In this document: in pieces, positions 1 to 10,198 of the stretch | How the letters are laid out: each line of letters starts with the position of its first letter | Position numbering within the stretch: position 1 is the stretch's first letter | NCBI GenBank assembly: GCA_030142985.1 | Contig: CP125320.1 | Location: 1,431,639-1,495,638, forward strand | Reading direction: 5' to 3' | Source: Candidatus Ruthturnera sp. Tsphm01 | Lineage (GTDB): Bacteria; Pseudomonadota; Gammaproteobacteria; PS1; Pseudothioglobaceae | DNA: 64,000 nucleotides | The notes under the pieces: generated by a model | The model's database searches: none | What the model saw: the letters and a program-made list of their open reading frames with translations, nothing else | What the model was told of the DNA's origin: nothing | Translations under genes and position numbers: made by a program

Positions 1-2667
1 ATTTTGTGCATTATTGATAATAATGGTATTGGCATTAGGAATGTCAATACCTGTTTCAATAATCGTGGTGCAAACCAAAATTTGGAAACGTGCGTGATAA
101 AAATCACTCATGATTCTTTCTAGTTCACGTGTTGGTATTTGTCCATGGGCGATACGAACATGAACTTTTGGCATAATTTGTTTAAGACTTTCTGCCATAT
201 TGTCAATTGAGTCAATATCGTTATGCAATACAAAAATCTGACCGCCACGATGTATTTCACGTGTGATTGCCTCTTTGATGTTGCTGTTATCCCACTCTTG
301 TACAAATGTTTGTATGGCGCTACGTTTGGCAGGTGGCGTGGCAATAATAGACAACTCTCTTAATGAGCCTAGCGCCATATTCAATGTGCGCGGAATAGGG
401 GTGGCAGTCATGGTCAGAATGTCGCTCTCGCCCCGTAGTTTTTTTAATGCCTCTTTTTGTTTAACGCCGAAGCGATGTTCTTCGTCAATAATAATCAAAC
501 CAAGGTTTTTGTATTTAATAGTGCCTTGAATAATTTTGTGTGTGCCAATGACAATGTCAATTGTTCCTTGGTTTAATTTTTCAATAATTAACTTTTGTTC
601 TTTTGGGGTTTGAAACCTTGAAAGTGCTGCAATTTCAGCAGGGTGGCCAGCAAAACGGCCAACAAACGATTGATAGTGTTGGTTAGATAATAGTGTAGTT
701 GGTACCAAAATTGCCACTTGTTTGCCCGCCTCAATCGCTAAAAACGCTGCACGCATAGCAATTTCAGTTTTTCCAAAACCAACATCGCCACAGACCAACC
801 TGTCCATTGGTCTGTGTGATTGCATATCTGTCAAAACTTCGCCCATGGTTTTTAGCTGGTCTGGCGTTTCCTCAAAGGGAAAACTAGCAACAAATGAGGA
901 GTAAGCATCATTCGGCTCAGGGAAAGCAAAGCCCGTTTGAGAGGCTCGTTTGGCATAAATTTCTAATAATTCAGCTGCCACGTCAAACAAAGCCTCACCT
1001 GCTTTTTTCTTAGCCTTGCTCCATTGATTTGTGCCTAGTTTGTGTAACGGCGCACTATCTGAAATGCCAGCGTATCTAGAGATTAGATTAAGTGAGGTGA
1101 TTGGCACCATTAACTTTGCGTTGTCAGCATATTCTAGGGCAAGAAAATCTTGTGGTTGCCCGTCAAAAACTTGGGTTTTAAGTCCTAAGTACCTACCTAC
1201 ACCATAGTTTTCATGCACAATAGCATCCCCCATTTTAATCTCAACTAGGCTTTTAATTGCCTCATCAAAATCTTTGTGCTTGGCACGACGACGACGCTGT
1301 TGTTGAACGACTTTTTGACCGAATAAATCCTCCTCAGTAACGATGGCAATATCACTAGTGAGCAGGCCATGGGTAAGATTTTCATGGGTAATGTTGAGCA
1401 GTTTTCTGCTCTTATTAAACTCATGCCAGTTTTTAACGCTGTGGGTATCAAGTTGATGGTTAGTGAACAAATCGCTGAGCACATCTTGCCTGCCACGCGA
1501 TTCGCAAACAACTAATATTTTTTTGTTAGTAAATCTTTCAACAAAAGCTGAAAATTTGCTTAACGGGTTTTTTGTTTGCGGTTCAATACGTATTGGGGGT
1601 AATAAGCTTGAGTTAAAATTAAAGTGTTGGTTTTTATTTTCTAGTTTTGATGTGCTGATGATGAGTTGTGCTTTTTGCTTGATTTCACTAAACAGTAACT
1701 CTTTGGACAAAAAAACTTGGCGAATATCAAGTGGTGCTCTGTCTAATGACTTTTTAGCATTCTCAAACCGTTCACGTATCCCGCTATAGGTTTTATCCAC
1801 TAAGTCTGAAAATCCTTTTGATGTAGCAATAATAGTGTTGTCCGCTAGATAATCAAACAAGGTGTTGGTCGTGTTAAAAAACAACGGTAAATAAAACTCA
1901 ATACCACCTGGTAACCTGCCTTCACTAACCTCGGTATAAATAAAGCCATTATCATTAAATGTTTTTTGATAATTGACTTTGAAGCGTTCAATGCTGGCAT
2001 TGTCCGTGGCAAATTCTCTAGCAGGTAGCAGCACAATTTCAGGCACTTGCACTTTAGAGCGTTGAGTTGAGGTATCAAAAGTGCGAATAGACTCTACTTC
2101 TTGGTCAAACAAATCAATTCGGTAGGGTATTTTTGCACCCATTGGGTATAAATCAATCAATGAGCCACGAATATTAAACTCACCATGCTCCATTACCGTA
2201 GTTACACGGTTGTAGCCAATTTTTAGTAGTTTTTCACTAAAGGCTTCAATATTAATATTGTCATTAATATTAATATTGAGACTATATTTTTCGCCAAACT
2301 CTAGCGGGCATAAGCGTGAGAATAATGATTCTAATGTGGTGATAATAATACCACGTTTAAGATTTTTAAGTTTTGATAGGGTCTTTAATCGATTTGAAGT
2401 GATATCAGGATGAGGTGAGAAGTGATCATAGGCGAGCACTTCCCAGTTATCAAATTTTAAAATTTCTAAGTCAGTGTTGTAGAAGTTTAAAGATTTATAA
2501 AGACTGTTAAAATGTGTAATATCATTAGCAATGACTAAAACAACTTGTTGTTGTTGATTGGCAAATTCAATTAATGCCAGTGCATCTGCACTGCCGTACA
2601 GTGAACCCCAATAAGTTTTTTGACCTGATTGACAGCACTTGAGCTTATCAGGATAGAGGTATAGCAT
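1..2667 (-). CDS. mfd: Transcription-repair coupling factor Mfd (partial, C-terminus outside window)
   Basis: Mfd is a DNA translocase that removes RNA polymerase stalled at lesions and recruits UvrA for strand-specific repair. The reverse strand reads openly for 889 codons from an ATG at 2667 to the window edge. The N-terminal third is the UvrB-like region. The translocase follows, with Walker A GDVGFGKTE (near 780-800), a DEEH box (near 490) and TTIIETGIDIPNAN close to the edge, so roughly the last quarter of the usual 1150 residues is missing. It starts 5 bp after the stop of yceF, so the two are probably co-transcribed. The family is certain from the motifs. Confidence 0.96.
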   Translation of the reverse strand, partial: MLYLYPDKLKCCQSGQKTYWGSLYGSADALALIEFANQQQQVVLVIANDITHFNSLYKSLNFYNTDLEILKFDNWEVLAYDHFSPHPDITSNRLKTLSKLKNLKRGIIITTLESLFSRLCPLEFGEKYSLNININDNINIEAFSEKLLKIGYNRVTTVMEHGEFNIRGSLIDLYPMGAKIPYRIDLFDQEVESIRTFDTSTQRSKVQVPEIVLLPAREFATDNASIERFKVNYQKTFNDNGFIYTEVSEGRLPGGIEFYLPLFFNTTNTLFDYLADNTIIATSKGFSDLVDKTYSGIRERFENAKKSLDRAPLDIRQVFLSKELLFSEIKQKAQLIISTSKLENKNQHFNFNSSLLPPIRIEPQTKNPLSKFSAFVERFTNKKILVVCESRGRQDVLSDLFTNHQLDTHSVKNWHEFNKSRKLLNITHENLTHGLLTSDIAIVTEEDLFGQKVVQQQRRRRAKHKDFDEAIKSLVEIKMGDAIVHENYGVGRYLGLKTQVFDGQPQDFLALEYADNAKLMVPITSLNLISRYAGISDSAPLHKLGTNQWSKAKKKAGEALFDVAAELLEIYAKRASQTGFAFPEPNDAYSSFVASFPFEETPDQLKTMGEVLTDMQSHRPMDRLVCGDVGFGKTEIAMRAAFLAIEAGKQVAILVPTTLLSNQHYQSFVGRFAGHPAEIAALSRFQTPKEQKLIIEKLNQGTIDIVIGTHKIIQGTIKYKNLGLIIIDEEHRFGVKQKEALKKLRGESDILTMTATPIPRTLNMALGSLRELSIIATPPAKRSAIQTFVQEWDNSNIKEAITREIHRGGQIFVLHNDIDSIDNMAESLKQIMPKVHVRIAHGQIPTRELERIMSDFYHARFQILVCTTIIETGIDIPNANTIIINNAQN

Positions 2668-2672
2668 GATGC

Positions 2673-3278
2673 TTAGTTATTGTCAGTTAGGATGTTAATG
2701 CCTTCATTTTCTAGCATTGTAATGAGTTGAATAAGTGGCAAGCCAACCAAACTATTCGGATCATCACCAATCATGCGTTTAAATAAACCAATACCTAGGC
2801 TTTCTGATTTAAAACTACCTGCACAGTTATAAGGGGTTTCTTTTTTAAGGTAATGTTTAATTTGTTCAATGCTTAAATTTTTAAAAACCACTTTAAAAGT
2901 TTCAACTTTAGTTTGTATGTTGTCTGTATTTGTGTTTAAAAGTGCCAAACTTGTAAGAAAAATTACTGTATTTCCAGAACTTTGCTGTAGTTGCTTAATG
3001 GCATTCTCATGGCTTTTTGGCTTTCCCAGTACGTTATCATTAGCATTAAAACCATCATTAAGTGTTGCCACTTGGTCACAAGCAATAATCAAGCCGTTGT
3101 GTGTTTTTGCAACTTCTCTAGCTTTTTCCTGAGCCAGACGATAAACCAACTGCTTAGGTGTTTCACCTTCTTTTCTTGATTCATCAATGTTTGGTGAACA
3201 TGTTTCAAAGGCCAGCCCTAGCTTGGCAAGTAATACTTTTCTAAAAGGTGAACTTGAGGCAAGAATTAGTGACACCAT
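2673..3278 (-). CDS. yceF: Maf-family nucleotide pyrophosphatase YceF
   Basis: The 201-residue protein has the Maf fold signature: LASSSPFRK at the N-terminus, a central CDQV, and CAGSFKSE plus GLPL near the C-terminus. Maf proteins hydrolyse non-canonical or modified nucleoside triphosphates. The YceF subfamily prefers 7-methyl-GTP, and the wording of the motifs (SPxxR, CAGSFKSEGxG) is YceF-like rather than YhdE-like. It is divergent from folA and lies directly upstream of mfd, which suggests a small genome-maintenance operon. The subfamily assignment rests on remembered motifs, so the exact substrate is an inference. Confidence 0.9.
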   Translation of the reverse strand: MVSLILASSSPFRKVLLAKLGLAFETCSPNIDESRKEGETPKQLVYRLAQEKAREVAKTHNGLIIACDQVATLNDGFNANDNVLGKPKSHENAIKQLQQSSGNTVIFLTSLALLNTNTDNIQTKVETFKVVFKNLSIEQIKHYLKKETPYNCAGSFKSESLGIGLFKRMIGDDPNSLVGLPLIQLITMLENEGINILTDNN

Positions 3279-3332
3279 GATGAGTGATATTTGTAAAATA
3301 GCTTGTATTTTACTTTATTTGAAACTTTTCCT

Positions 3333-3839
3333 ATGAAATTATCTATTATTGTCGCAATGGATGATAACCAGTTGATTGGTAAAAACAATGCTTTACCTTG
3401 GCATTTGCCAGCCGATTTGGCTTATTTTAAAACAACAACAACAGGCAAGACCGTCTTAATGGGGCGTAAAACTTATGACTCTATCGGAAAACCTTTACCT
3501 AATCGTCGCAATATTATTGTGAGTCGTAATACTAAGTTTAAAGCTGATGGTTGTGAGATTGTGAGTAGTATTAATGCAGCATTGAGTCTGGCTAATAGTG
3601 ATAATGAACTAATGATTATGGGCGGTGCATCTTTTTACGAACAAATGATAAATAATATTGATAGACTCTATATCACAGAAGTTAATGGTAAATTCGAGGG
3701 TGATGCGTACTTTCCAAAATTTGACCGCACTCAATTTAGCGAACTTAGCCGTGAATCTCACCAGCCTGATGAGAAAAATTCACACGCCTATGATTTTATA
3801 ATTTTAGATAGAAAGAGACCTTTGCATAAACAAGGATGA
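3333..3839 (+). CDS. folA: Dihydrofolate reductase
   Basis: DHFR reduces dihydrofolate to tetrahydrofolate with NADPH. The 168-residue product starts MKLSIIVAMD and keeps the family hallmarks: LIGKNNALPWHLPADL (substrate loop and active-site Asp), GRKTYDSIG, and IMGGASFYEQ for NADPH binding. A start 30 bp upstream at a TTG would add ten residues without family precedent, so the ATG at 3333 is preferred. It is convergent with gltB and divergent from yceF. Length is typical for a chromosomal enzyme. Confidence 0.95.
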   Translation: MKLSIIVAMDDNQLIGKNNALPWHLPADLAYFKTTTTGKTVLMGRKTYDSIGKPLPNRRNIIVSRNTKFKADGCEIVSSINAALSLANSDNELMIMGGASFYEQMINNIDRLYITEVNGKFEGDAYFPKFDRTQFSELSRESHQPDEKNSHAYDFIILDRKRPLHKQG

Positions 3840-3876
3840 TTAGAAAAATAAAAAAAATTGAAAAAACAATATTGAT

Positions 3877-6800
3877 TTATGTACTGGTATTTTTAGCTAA
3901 AACACGCTTGAAATCTTTTGGCATGATTTTAATAAAATGCTTGATTTCATTATGCCAGTTGTTAAGAATACGTGTAGCTACTTTTGAGCCAGTATATTTA
4001 GCATGATTGTTAATGTGTTGTTTCAATTCTATCTGTGCCTCATCATCCATCGGATCAAGGTCAATCATGATTGAATTGACCATAGATTTAAACGTATGAT
4101 TTGGGTTATAGATATAAGCAATACCACCACTCATGCCAGCGCCAAAGTTACGACCCACTTCGCCTAGAATAATAACGCGACCGCCTGTCATATATTCACA
4201 ACCATGATCACCAACCCCTTCTACCACGGCAATAGCGCCTGAATTACGCACACAGAAACGCTCAGACACACAGCCTGATAGATACATTTCACCACCTGTC
4301 GCGCCATAACCACAAACGTTGCCAGCAATGATTTCATTTTCAGCGTTAAAGGTTGAATCTTTAGGTGGATAAACAATAATATGGCCACCTGAAAGCCCCT
4401 TGCCAACATAATCATTAGCATCTCCTTCAATTTCTATGGTAATGCCTTTTGCTAAGAAAGCACCAAGAGATTGACCTGCAGAGCCTTTAAAATTAATATG
4501 AACGGTGTCGTCTTTTAAGTTATTGCCACCCCGTGTTTTTACAATATGTGATGAAAGCATTGTGCCTACAGCGCGATCACTATTGGTAATAATAGAGTCA
4601 ATGTAAATTTTTTCAGCATTGCTAATGGCTGATTTTGATTGTTCAATTAACATATTGTCAATTTGCTGTTCTAATTGATGGTCTTGAGCAATAGTTTGAT
4701 AAGTGCCTGTGTCTTTATTGGGCTTTTTAGCAGGTGTTAATAAAGCATCTAGATTAATTGTTTTTTGTTTCCAGTGATTAATTGCTTGATTCATTTCTAG
4801 CATATCAACACGGCCAATCATTTCATTAACGGTTTTAAAGCCAAGTTCTGCCATGATTAAACGCAGTTCCTGAGCCACCATAAATAAGTAGTTCACCACA
4901 TGTTCGGGCTTGCCTGTAAATTTTTTACGCAATTCTTTGTCTTGTGTGGCAATGCCGACTGGGCAAGTGTTTAGGTGGCATTTACGCATCATAATGCAGC
5001 CCAAGGTGATCAGTGGTGCGGTTGAAAATCCGAACTCTTCAGCGCCTAAAAGAATGCCAATGGCAACATCTCTACCTGTTTTTAACTGCCCATCTGTTTG
5101 AATAACCACGCGTGAGCGTAAGCCATTCATCACTAATGTTTGATGAGTTTCAGCCAGGCCTAACTCCCATGGCAAGCCTGCATGCTTGATTGAGGTTAGT
5201 GGTGAAGCACCAGTGCCACCATCATGTCCGGCGATAACGATATGATCAGATTTTGCTTTAACAACACCTGCAGCGATTGTGCCTACGCCTACTTCTGCAA
5301 CCAGTTTCACACTAATGCGTGCGTCTGGATTAGAGCGTTTTAAGTCAAAAATAAGTTGCGATAAATCTTCAATGGAATAAATATCATGATGAGGTGGCGG
5401 GGAAATAAGTCCCACACCAGGTGTGGAGTGGCGTATTAAAGCGATGCCTTCGTCTACTTTTGCACCAGGTAATTCACCACCTTCACCAGGTTTTGCACCT
5501 TGCGAGACTTTAATTTGAATTTCATCTGCGTTATTTAAATAATCAATGGTAACACCAAAACGCCCTGAAGCTACTTGTTTAATAGCACTACGACGTGAGT
5601 CACCATTGGCATCTAGCGTCCAGCGTTTGGCATCTTCACCACCCTCGCCTGTGTTTGACTTGCCACCCAAACGGTTCATGGCAATGGCTAGTGATTCATG
5701 TGATTCTGCTGAAATAGAGCCAAAGCTCATCGCACCTGTGGCAAAACGTTTGACAATTCCTTTAATATCCTCAACGTCATCAATAGAAACTGAGTTGGAT
5801 TTTTTAAACGACATCAAGCCGCGTAATGTTGAGTTGCGTGTGCCTTGTTCGTTGGCGTGTTTGGAAAATACCCAATAAGCCGATTCATCATTATTGCGCG
5901 CGGCCAGTTGTAAGTTGGAGATTGCTTGTGGATCCCACATGTGTTGTTCACCACCACTGCGCCAATGATATTGACCTAAATTATCCAAAGAGTTGGCTTG
6001 GTAAGCATGCTGATGGCGTTTTTCATTTTCTGTTTGTAAAATGTCAAAATTAACGCCATCAATACGAGACGCTGTGCCAAAAAAGCATTTATTCATCACT
6101 TCTGGTGCCAGACCTACTGCTTCAAAAATTTGTGCTCCCTTATAAGACTCTAAAGTAGAAATACCCATTTTTGCCATGACTTTTAGCATGCCTTTGGCAA
6201 TGCCTTTTCGATAGGCAGATATAATAGCATCATCACTTTCAATGTCAATGATTTCATCACGACGTGCTTGCCATAATGCCTCAAATGCAAGGTATGGATT
6301 AATCGCATCCGCACCAAAGCCTATCATCAGACAGAAATGATGAACCTCACGAGCTTCGCCTGTTTCAACAATAATGCCCACTTGGGTGCGTTCAGCACTA
6401 GCAACTAAGTGTCTGTGTAGAGCAGAAGAGGCCAATAGGCTAGATATTGCAACCCGATTTTTACCTATATTACGATCAGACAGTACAATTAAACTGTGTC
6501 CATCTTTAATAGCCTGAGAGCTTTGGGTGCAGATATTGTTTAATAATTCAGATACTTTCTTGCCTTTATTAATATCATAAGTAATATCAATGGTTTTACT
6601 CGTCCAGCCGCGGTGGTTGCAATGTCTTAATGCGGCAGCCTCTTCATTGGTTAAAATGGGATGGTCAATAACTAAACGGTGTGCATTTTCAGCATGGTCG
6701 CTTAATAAATTGCCTTCTGGTCCAATAGAACAACGTAATGACATCACCACTTCTTCACGAATAGAGTCTATTGCTGGGTTAGTGACTTGTGCAAATAATT

Positions 6801-8379
6801 GCTTAAAATAGTCATAAATAATGCGCGATTGACTGGACAAACATGCCAGTGCTGAGTCATTACCCATAGATCCTACTGGGTCACGCAACTCGTTAACTAG
6901 CGGTAACAACATAAATTGTAAAGTTTCAGTGCTATAGCCAAATGCTTTTAGACGATGAATTAATGACTCTGGATGAAAGCCGTGAGCTTCAACTTCACAG
7001 CGAAATTCTGATAGGTGTATTTGTTGATCATTTAACCAGTCTTGGTAAGGATTTTTTGAGGCAAATTCAGATTTAATCGCTTCATCATCAATCAACTCGC
7101 CTTTGTTAAAATCAACCAAAAACATCTTGCCTGGGCGCAATCTGCCTTTGGTTTTGATATTATCAGTTGCCACATCAACCACGCCCACTTCACTTGCCAT
7201 GATAACGCGCCCATCATGGGTTAGGTAGTAGCGTGAAGGGCGTAAGCCGTTACGGTCAAGCACTGCACCAATATAAGAACCATCCGTAAAGGCAATAGAG
7301 GCAGGCCCATCCCAAGGTTCTATAACATTGGAGAAGTATTCATAGAATGCTTTTTTTTCAGCACTCATGTTGTCGTCATTTTGCCAAGCTTCGGGTACCA
7401 TCATTAGCACTGCTTCTTGTAAGGTGCGACCATTCATCATTAAAAATTCTAACACATTGTCAAAACTACCAGAATCAGATACCTCGGTTTCAATAACAGG
7501 AAAAATTTTACCTAAATCGTCTTTAAAGAGGTCGCTTTTTAGCACACCTTCTCTAGCATGCATCCAGTTATAATTGCCTTGGCGAGTATTAATTTCACCA
7601 TTGTGTGACATGTATCGGCAAGGCTGCGCCCTATCCCATGAAGGGAATGTGTTGGTCGAAAAACGTGAGTGCACCATTGCCAAGTAAGTTGAATATTCAA
7701 TATCAGATAAGTCTTGATAAAAATCAAGCACTTGTGAGCCCATCAACATACCTTTGTAAATAATAACACTACTTGACAGACTGCAAACGTAGAACAATAA
7801 TGCTTGAGACAAAGATTCATCTGTTCTAATGATATTCGAGATATGTTTTCTTATAATAAATAATGCACGTTCAAAAGCTGGTGTGTCAATCCCCTCGGCG
7901 CGAGCAATAATTAATTGCTTGATTACGGGTTGGGATTTTCTAGCAATATTGCCAATATTGGCTTTATCAGTATTAATAGGCATATCACGCCAACCAATAA
8001 AAGTTTGACCTTCACGTACAACAGATTGCTCTAACAGATCCATGCAATGCGCTCTTTGCTTGTCGTCTTGTGGCAAGAAAATATTACCAACCCCATAAGC
8101 ACCTTTTTCAACTGATGTACCAAATAAACGCTTAATTTCTTGAATGAAAAACCCATGTGGAATATTGGTTAAAATACCAGCACCATCCCCTGTATTAGCT
8201 TCACAACCACAACCGCCACGATGATCCATTCTGGATAACATTTCCAAGGCGTCAAGGGTAATTTGGTGTGAAGATTCGCCTTTAATATGTGCGATAAAAC
8301 CTATGCCACAGTTCTCTTTTTCATTATTTGGATGATAAAGGCCGTGCGCTTTAGGTGGGTATAATAATTGGGTACTCAT
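3877..8379 (-). CDS. gltB: Glutamate synthase large subunit
   Basis: GltB makes glutamate from glutamine and 2-oxoglutarate. The 1500-residue protein has a 23-residue propeptide before Cys24 (KENCGIGF), the N-terminal nucleophile of the glutamine amidotransferase domain. The central and FMN/synthase domains follow, with FMN-site glycines around GGTGASPLTS and the 3Fe-4S cysteines in CIMMRKCHLNTCPVG. A C-terminal GXGXG beta-helix closes it (GLSGGHIIVYPP). Length matches the NADPH-type alpha subunit of bacteria. The small subunit gene gltD, usually adjacent, is not in this window, so the electron donor cannot be decided here. Confidence 0.96.
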   Translation of the reverse strand: MSTQLLYPPKAHGLYHPNNEKENCGIGFIAHIKGESSHQITLDALEMLSRMDHRGGCGCEANTGDGAGILTNIPHGFFIQEIKRLFGTSVEKGAYGVGNIFLPQDDKQRAHCMDLLEQSVVREGQTFIGWRDMPINTDKANIGNIARKSQPVIKQLIIARAEGIDTPAFERALFIIRKHISNIIRTDESLSQALLFYVCSLSSSVIIYKGMLMGSQVLDFYQDLSDIEYSTYLAMVHSRFSTNTFPSWDRAQPCRYMSHNGEINTRQGNYNWMHAREGVLKSDLFKDDLGKIFPVIETEVSDSGSFDNVLEFLMMNGRTLQEAVLMMVPEAWQNDDNMSAEKKAFYEYFSNVIEPWDGPASIAFTDGSYIGAVLDRNGLRPSRYYLTHDGRVIMASEVGVVDVATDNIKTKGRLRPGKMFLVDFNKGELIDDEAIKSEFASKNPYQDWLNDQQIHLSEFRCEVEAHGFHPESLIHRLKAFGYSTETLQFMLLPLVNELRDPVGSMGNDSALACLSSQSRIIYDYFKQLFAQVTNPAIDSIREEVVMSLRCSIGPEGNLLSDHAENAHRLVIDHPILTNEEAAALRHCNHRGWTSKTIDITYDINKGKKVSELLNNICTQSSQAIKDGHSLIVLSDRNIGKNRVAISSLLASSALHRHLVASAERTQVGIIVETGEAREVHHFCLMIGFGADAINPYLAFEALWQARRDEIIDIESDDAIISAYRKGIAKGMLKVMAKMGISTLESYKGAQIFEAVGLAPEVMNKCFFGTASRIDGVNFDILQTENEKRHQHAYQANSLDNLGQYHWRSGGEQHMWDPQAISNLQLAARNNDESAYWVFSKHANEQGTRNSTLRGLMSFKKSNSVSIDDVEDIKGIVKRFATGAMSFGSISAESHESLAIAMNRLGGKSNTGEGGEDAKRWTLDANGDSRRSAIKQVASGRFGVTIDYLNNADEIQIKVSQGAKPGEGGELPGAKVDEGIALIRHSTPGVGLISPPPHHDIYSIEDLSQLIFDLKRSNPDARISVKLVAEVGVGTIAAGVVKAKSDHIVIAGHDGGTGASPLTSIKHAGLPWELGLAETHQTLVMNGLRSRVVIQTDGQLKTGRDVAIGILLGAEEFGFSTAPLITLGCIMMRKCHLNTCPVGIATQDKELRKKFTGKPEHVVNYLFMVAQELRLIMAELGFKTVNEMIGRVDMLEMNQAINHWKQKTINLDALLTPAKKPNKDTGTYQTIAQDHQLEQQIDNMLIEQSKSAISNAEKIYIDSIITNSDRAVGTMLSSHIVKTRGGNNLKDDTVHINFKGSAGQSLGAFLAKGITIEIEGDANDYVGKGLSGGHIIVYPPKDSTFNAENEIIAGNVCGYGATGGEMYLSGCVSERFCVRNSGAIAVVEGVGDHGCEYMTGGRVIILGEVGRNFGAGMSGGIAYIYNPNHTFKSMVNSIMIDLDPMDDEAQIELKQHINNHAKYTGSKVATRILNNWHNEIKHFIKIMPKDFKRVLAKNTST

Positions 8380-8458
8380 AGGTTAAAATATACAAAATAA
8401 AAATTGAAAAAATCCCTTAATTATAACGTAAAAAATACTCTATTAATGCCTCTAATGC

Positions 8459-8472
8459 ACCACTTTAGTGGT
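8459..8472. promoter_or_regulatory. Perfect palindrome between divergent gltB and yaaA
   Basis: A 14-bp sequence has two perfect 6-bp arms (ACCACT and AGTGGT) around TT. It sits about 80 bp upstream of gltB and 60 bp upstream of yaaA, where an operator would be expected. No regulator family is recognised, and it may be chance. Confidence 0.25.
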
Positions 8473-8530
8473 ATATTTATCAACCATATTAAGGTAGAAT
8501 ATTAATCAATTTTTACTTAAATTTTATCTA

Positions 8531-9283
8531 ATGTTAGCCATTATTTCCCCTTCAAAAAACCAAGATTTTTCTACTTCTAATATTGATGAGTACACGCAAA
8601 CACGCCAAATTAAACAATCTAAAGCATTAATCGATATCTTGAAGGCGAAAACCCAAGATGAAATAGCGCAGTTGATGTCCATTAGTGACAAACTAGCAAG
8701 CTTAAATCATAAACGCTTTCAAACATTTTCAACCCCTTTTAATCCAACCAATGCCAAGCAAGCATTGCTTGCATTCAAGGGCGATGTTTATAGTGGTATT
8801 GACGCCCCCTCTTTATCAATGTCGGATTTAGAATTTGCACAAAATACCTTGCGTATGTTGTCAGGGCTATACGGTGTGATTCGTCCACTTGACTTAATTC
8901 AGCCCTATCGTTTAGAGATGGGTACTCGGCTTGAAAGCACCAAGGGTAAGAATTTATATGAGTTTTGGGGTGATGAGATTTCAACTATATTAAATGAAGA
9001 CGAAGCCGACACCATTATTAACCTTGCCTCTAATGAATATTTTAAAGGCATTGATCAAACAGCCTTGAATGCCAAAATCATTAACATTGCTTTTAAAGAA
9101 TTCAAAAACGACACCTATAAAATTATTGGTATTTATGCCAAACGCGCTAGAGGCCTGATGGTTAATTATATGGTTAGAAATAGAATCACCCATGCAGAAG
9201 ATTTGAAATTTTTTGACCAAGAAGACTATCAATTTAGAGCCGATATGTCTGATGACACAGCATGGGTTTTTACCAGAAGTTAA
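8531..9283 (+). CDS. yaaA: YaaA family peroxide-stress protein
   Basis: The 250-residue protein has the UPF0246/YaaA signature: ISPSKNQDF at the start, FKGDVYSGID in the middle, LSGLYGVIRPLD and PYRLEMGT next, and YAKRARGLMVNYM near the end. In E. coli YaaA lowers free intracellular iron during peroxide stress and binds DNA; the detailed mechanism here is inferred from the family. It overlaps the following comF gene by 22 bp, so the two are translationally linked. It is divergent from gltB. Confidence 0.9.
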   Translation: MLAIISPSKNQDFSTSNIDEYTQTRQIKQSKALIDILKAKTQDEIAQLMSISDKLASLNHKRFQTFSTPFNPTNAKQALLAFKGDVYSGIDAPSLSMSDLEFAQNTLRMLSGLYGVIRPLDLIQPYRLEMGTRLESTKGKNLYEFWGDEISTILNEDEADTIINLASNEYFKGIDQTALNAKIINIAFKEFKNDTYKIIGIYAKRARGLMVNYMVRNRITHAEDLKFFDQEDYQFRADMSDDTAWVFTRS

Positions 9284-9939
9284 TTCCCAAGCAATCCTGC
9301 GTACTTTGCTTTGAAACTGCAAAGTTTTGTGTGTGTAAAACGTGCGAATCCAGTTTTGTGATTAATGACAATCGTTGCCTTTGTTGCGCAATTAGACTTT
9401 CCTCTAATTTAAGTTTCTGTGGCGAGTGTCTGAGCCATTCTCCTGCCTTTTCTAAAACTTATGTTTTGTATGATTATTCTCATGCTTGCGCACAACTCAT
9501 TAAGCAGTTTAAATTTAATCACCAATTGTGTATTGGCGATTATTTTGCCCATCAGTTGTATGGTTTATACCGCTTAATAATTAAAGAAAATGGCAATTAT
9601 GATGCTATTATTCCCTTGCCTCTAAGTCGTGCGCGTATCAAGGAGCGAGGTTATAACCAAACCCACGAATTACTAAGAATCATTGCTAAAAACACTAATA
9701 CAATTATTGACACGCAAAGTGTTAGGCGTATAAAAGCCACCAAACCACTATCATCACTAAATTTAGAACAGCGAAAAAAAGAAATTAAAGGCGCATTCAG
9801 CGCACAAGCAATGTCTTATAAAAAAGTTTTATTAATTGATGATGTTATGACTACTGGTTCTAGCCTTAATGAACTAGCAAAAACGCTCACCAAGGTTGGC
9901 GTTGAATCTTGTGATGTGCTTATTCTAGCTAGAGCCTAA
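9262..9939 (+). CDS. comF: ComF/GntX family phosphoribosyltransferase-like protein
   Basis: The 225-residue protein has an N-terminal cysteine cluster (CVLC, CVCKTC, CLCC, CGEC) forming likely zinc knuckles. A type I PRTase domain follows, with the PRPP loop VLLIDDVMTTGSS. Family members are needed for DNA uptake (ComF) or for use of DNA as carbon source (GntX); the biochemical reaction is unclear. The chosen start lies inside yaaA, a 22-bp overlap typical of coupled genes. A shorter start is possible but would remove the first cysteine pair. Confidence 0.85.
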   Translation: MGFYQKLIPKQSCVLCFETAKFCVCKTCESSFVINDNRCLCCAIRLSSNLSFCGECLSHSPAFSKTYVLYDYSHACAQLIKQFKFNHQLCIGDYFAHQLYGLYRLIIKENGNYDAIIPLPLSRARIKERGYNQTHELLRIIAKNTNTIIDTQSVRRIKATKPLSSLNLEQRKKEIKGAFSAQAMSYKKVLLIDDVMTTGSSLNELAKTLTKVGVESCDVLILARA

Positions 9940-10115
9940 CTTAAAGGGTGCTGTAATTTTTTTTCTGTAAATCCACTGTACACTTTTTTAAATGTTTCTG
10001 TTTTTTTTTGCTTACAAAAAACCAAATTCAAATTTGTTCGCCAAAGTACGACATAATTTATAATAAGACAGAGAACGCATTACTGTAGGTCTTTGCACTC
10101 TTTTCTGAGTATTTT

Positions 10116-10142
10116 AAGCAAAACCTTGTAAAGGCTTTGCTT
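10116..10142. repeat. Imperfect inverted repeat downstream of comF and the Nudix-ThiE gene
   Basis: An 11-bp stem with one mismatch (AAGCAAA and TTTGCTT as outer arms) lies between the convergent comF and Nudix-ThiE genes. It could be a weak transcription terminator, but it lacks a clear T-run on either side. Confidence 0.3.
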
Positions 10143-10198
10143 GCGATTATTAGATTTAAATTCACACCCTTTCAGGTATAAATTAAACAATTTTTTGT

